Positions 63,758 to 64,000 of a DNA stretch of 64,000 nt are shown one piece after another; the stretch's first letter is position 1, and each line of letters begins with the position of its first letter. A program made the translations under genes and the position numbers. A model generated the notes under the pieces. It searched no databases. It saw only the letters and a program-made list of their open reading frames with translations, and was not told where the DNA came from. This stretch comes from Lysobacteraceae bacterium SCN 69-320 (GTDB taxonomy: Bacteria > Pseudomonadota > Gammaproteobacteria > Xanthomonadales > Rhodanobacteraceae), in NCBI GenBank assembly GCA_001725155.1, contig MEFP01000007.1, forward strand, positions 121,678 to 185,677, read 5' to 3'.

Positions 63758-63900
63758 GCCTGTCCGTTGCCGGTTGCGAAGTCTTCGCCGACCTCGGGCT
63801 TCGTCCGGACGGGGCGAAGGAGTGGCTTTGGGAAACGCGTTGAGTCGGATATGGTTGTTGAATTTCCGGCGAGAAAATCAACGTACTGAAACCGCACGGC
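63758..63900. other. Intergenic region, no gene supported
   Basis: Low-confidence open frames exist on both strands, but none has family features. The stretch is less GC-rich than its neighbours (near 63840-63900). Confidence 0.5.
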
Positions 63901-64000
63901 AACCCCATCCCCACCCATGCCCGTCCGGCCCGTTGGGCGTTCAAGGCCGTCAGAACCTGCGGTTCTGAGCGACGACCTTTCACCCCCTTGAAGGGGAGGG
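63901..64000 (-). repeat. CCCTCCCC dispersed element, split copy (truncated by window edge)
   Basis: On the minus strand, CCCTCCCCTTCAAGGGG(GTG) at the edge is followed by about 60 extra bases, then GGGCATGGGTGGGGATGGGG. In copy 1 these parts are adjacent. The extra segment contains a perfect 7-bp hairpin (CAGAACC gca GGTTCTG). Confidence 0.65.

Noticed and set aside
63381..63983. Minus-strand open frame of 200 codons at the right edge
   Set aside because: Part is the complement of the S9 gene and part is repeat and terminator sequence; no domain and no convincing start.

Overview
The window is a 64-kb, high-GC, gene-dense chromosomal segment of a gammaproteobacterium, most likely order Lysobacterales (Xanthomonadales), perhaps near the Rhodanobacteraceae. 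The assignment is inference from gene content: a SUF operon led by an Rrf2 regulator and using SufU, an rmlBACD-xanB sugar-nucleotide cluster, AmgK/MurU, two tandem M13 peptidases, several S9 peptidases, OPT and POT peptide transporters, and secreted delta-60 and beta-helix proteins with a shared C-terminal tail. No rRNA, tRNA, CRISPR array, prophage, insertion sequence or integrase was recognised. Nearly every long open frame antisense to a called gene is a high-GC shadow.

Layout. 1-660: 5' part of a TerC/YjbE-type membrane protein behind a yybP-ykoY (manganese) riboswitch with an overlapping terminator. 1181-2371: OmpA-family protein and terminator. 2678-7817: a seven-gene operon of the yjfI-J-K-L-M-C type (DUF2170, PspA, TIGYGD ion channel, DUF2491, DUF350, DUF1190 lipoprotein, glutathionylspermidine synthase-like ATP-grasp). 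7873-13086: a secreted unknown and two M13 metallopeptidases on the minus strand. 13359-21771: GATase, Tat-type amine oxidase, AmgK/MurU, a CadC-TolB-like membrane regulator and a secreted beta-propeller protein. 21935-28524: sufR-B-C-D-S-U with GNAT and Rieske genes. 28706-37215: an iron-acquisition and redox block bracketed by two Fur-like boxes (PepSY, DUF2271 with a flavinylation motif, DUF4198, ApbE, membrane-anchored CysJ-like reductase, TonB receptor, PiuC). 37241-41234: HutD, SET, polyprenyl synthase, ssb, CPBP protease. 41273-47935: delta-60 secreted protein and rmlBACD-xanB. 48086-54409: S9 peptidase, soluble PQQ-type dehydrogenase, DAO-type oxidoreductase, POT transporter. 54665-59324: TfoX-N protein with a histone-H1-like tail, DUF488, small unknowns, beta-helix secreted protein, SHOCT protein. 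59507-63630: OPT transporter and another S9 peptidase.

The strongest systems-level story is at 28.7-37.2 kb. A cytosolic NADPH flavoreductase fused to membrane helices, a PepSY membrane protein, a periplasmic DUF2271 protein carrying the ApbE target motif DGVSGAT, ApbE itself, a DUF4198 protein, a TonB receptor and PiuC look like one Fur-controlled ferric-siderophore uptake and reduction route. Other signals are a family of 27-bp REP-like palindromes placed in inverted pairs at gene ends, a second dispersed CCCTCCCC element with one split copy, and the C-terminal IFR(Y/S)GFQ tail on two unrelated secreted proteins.
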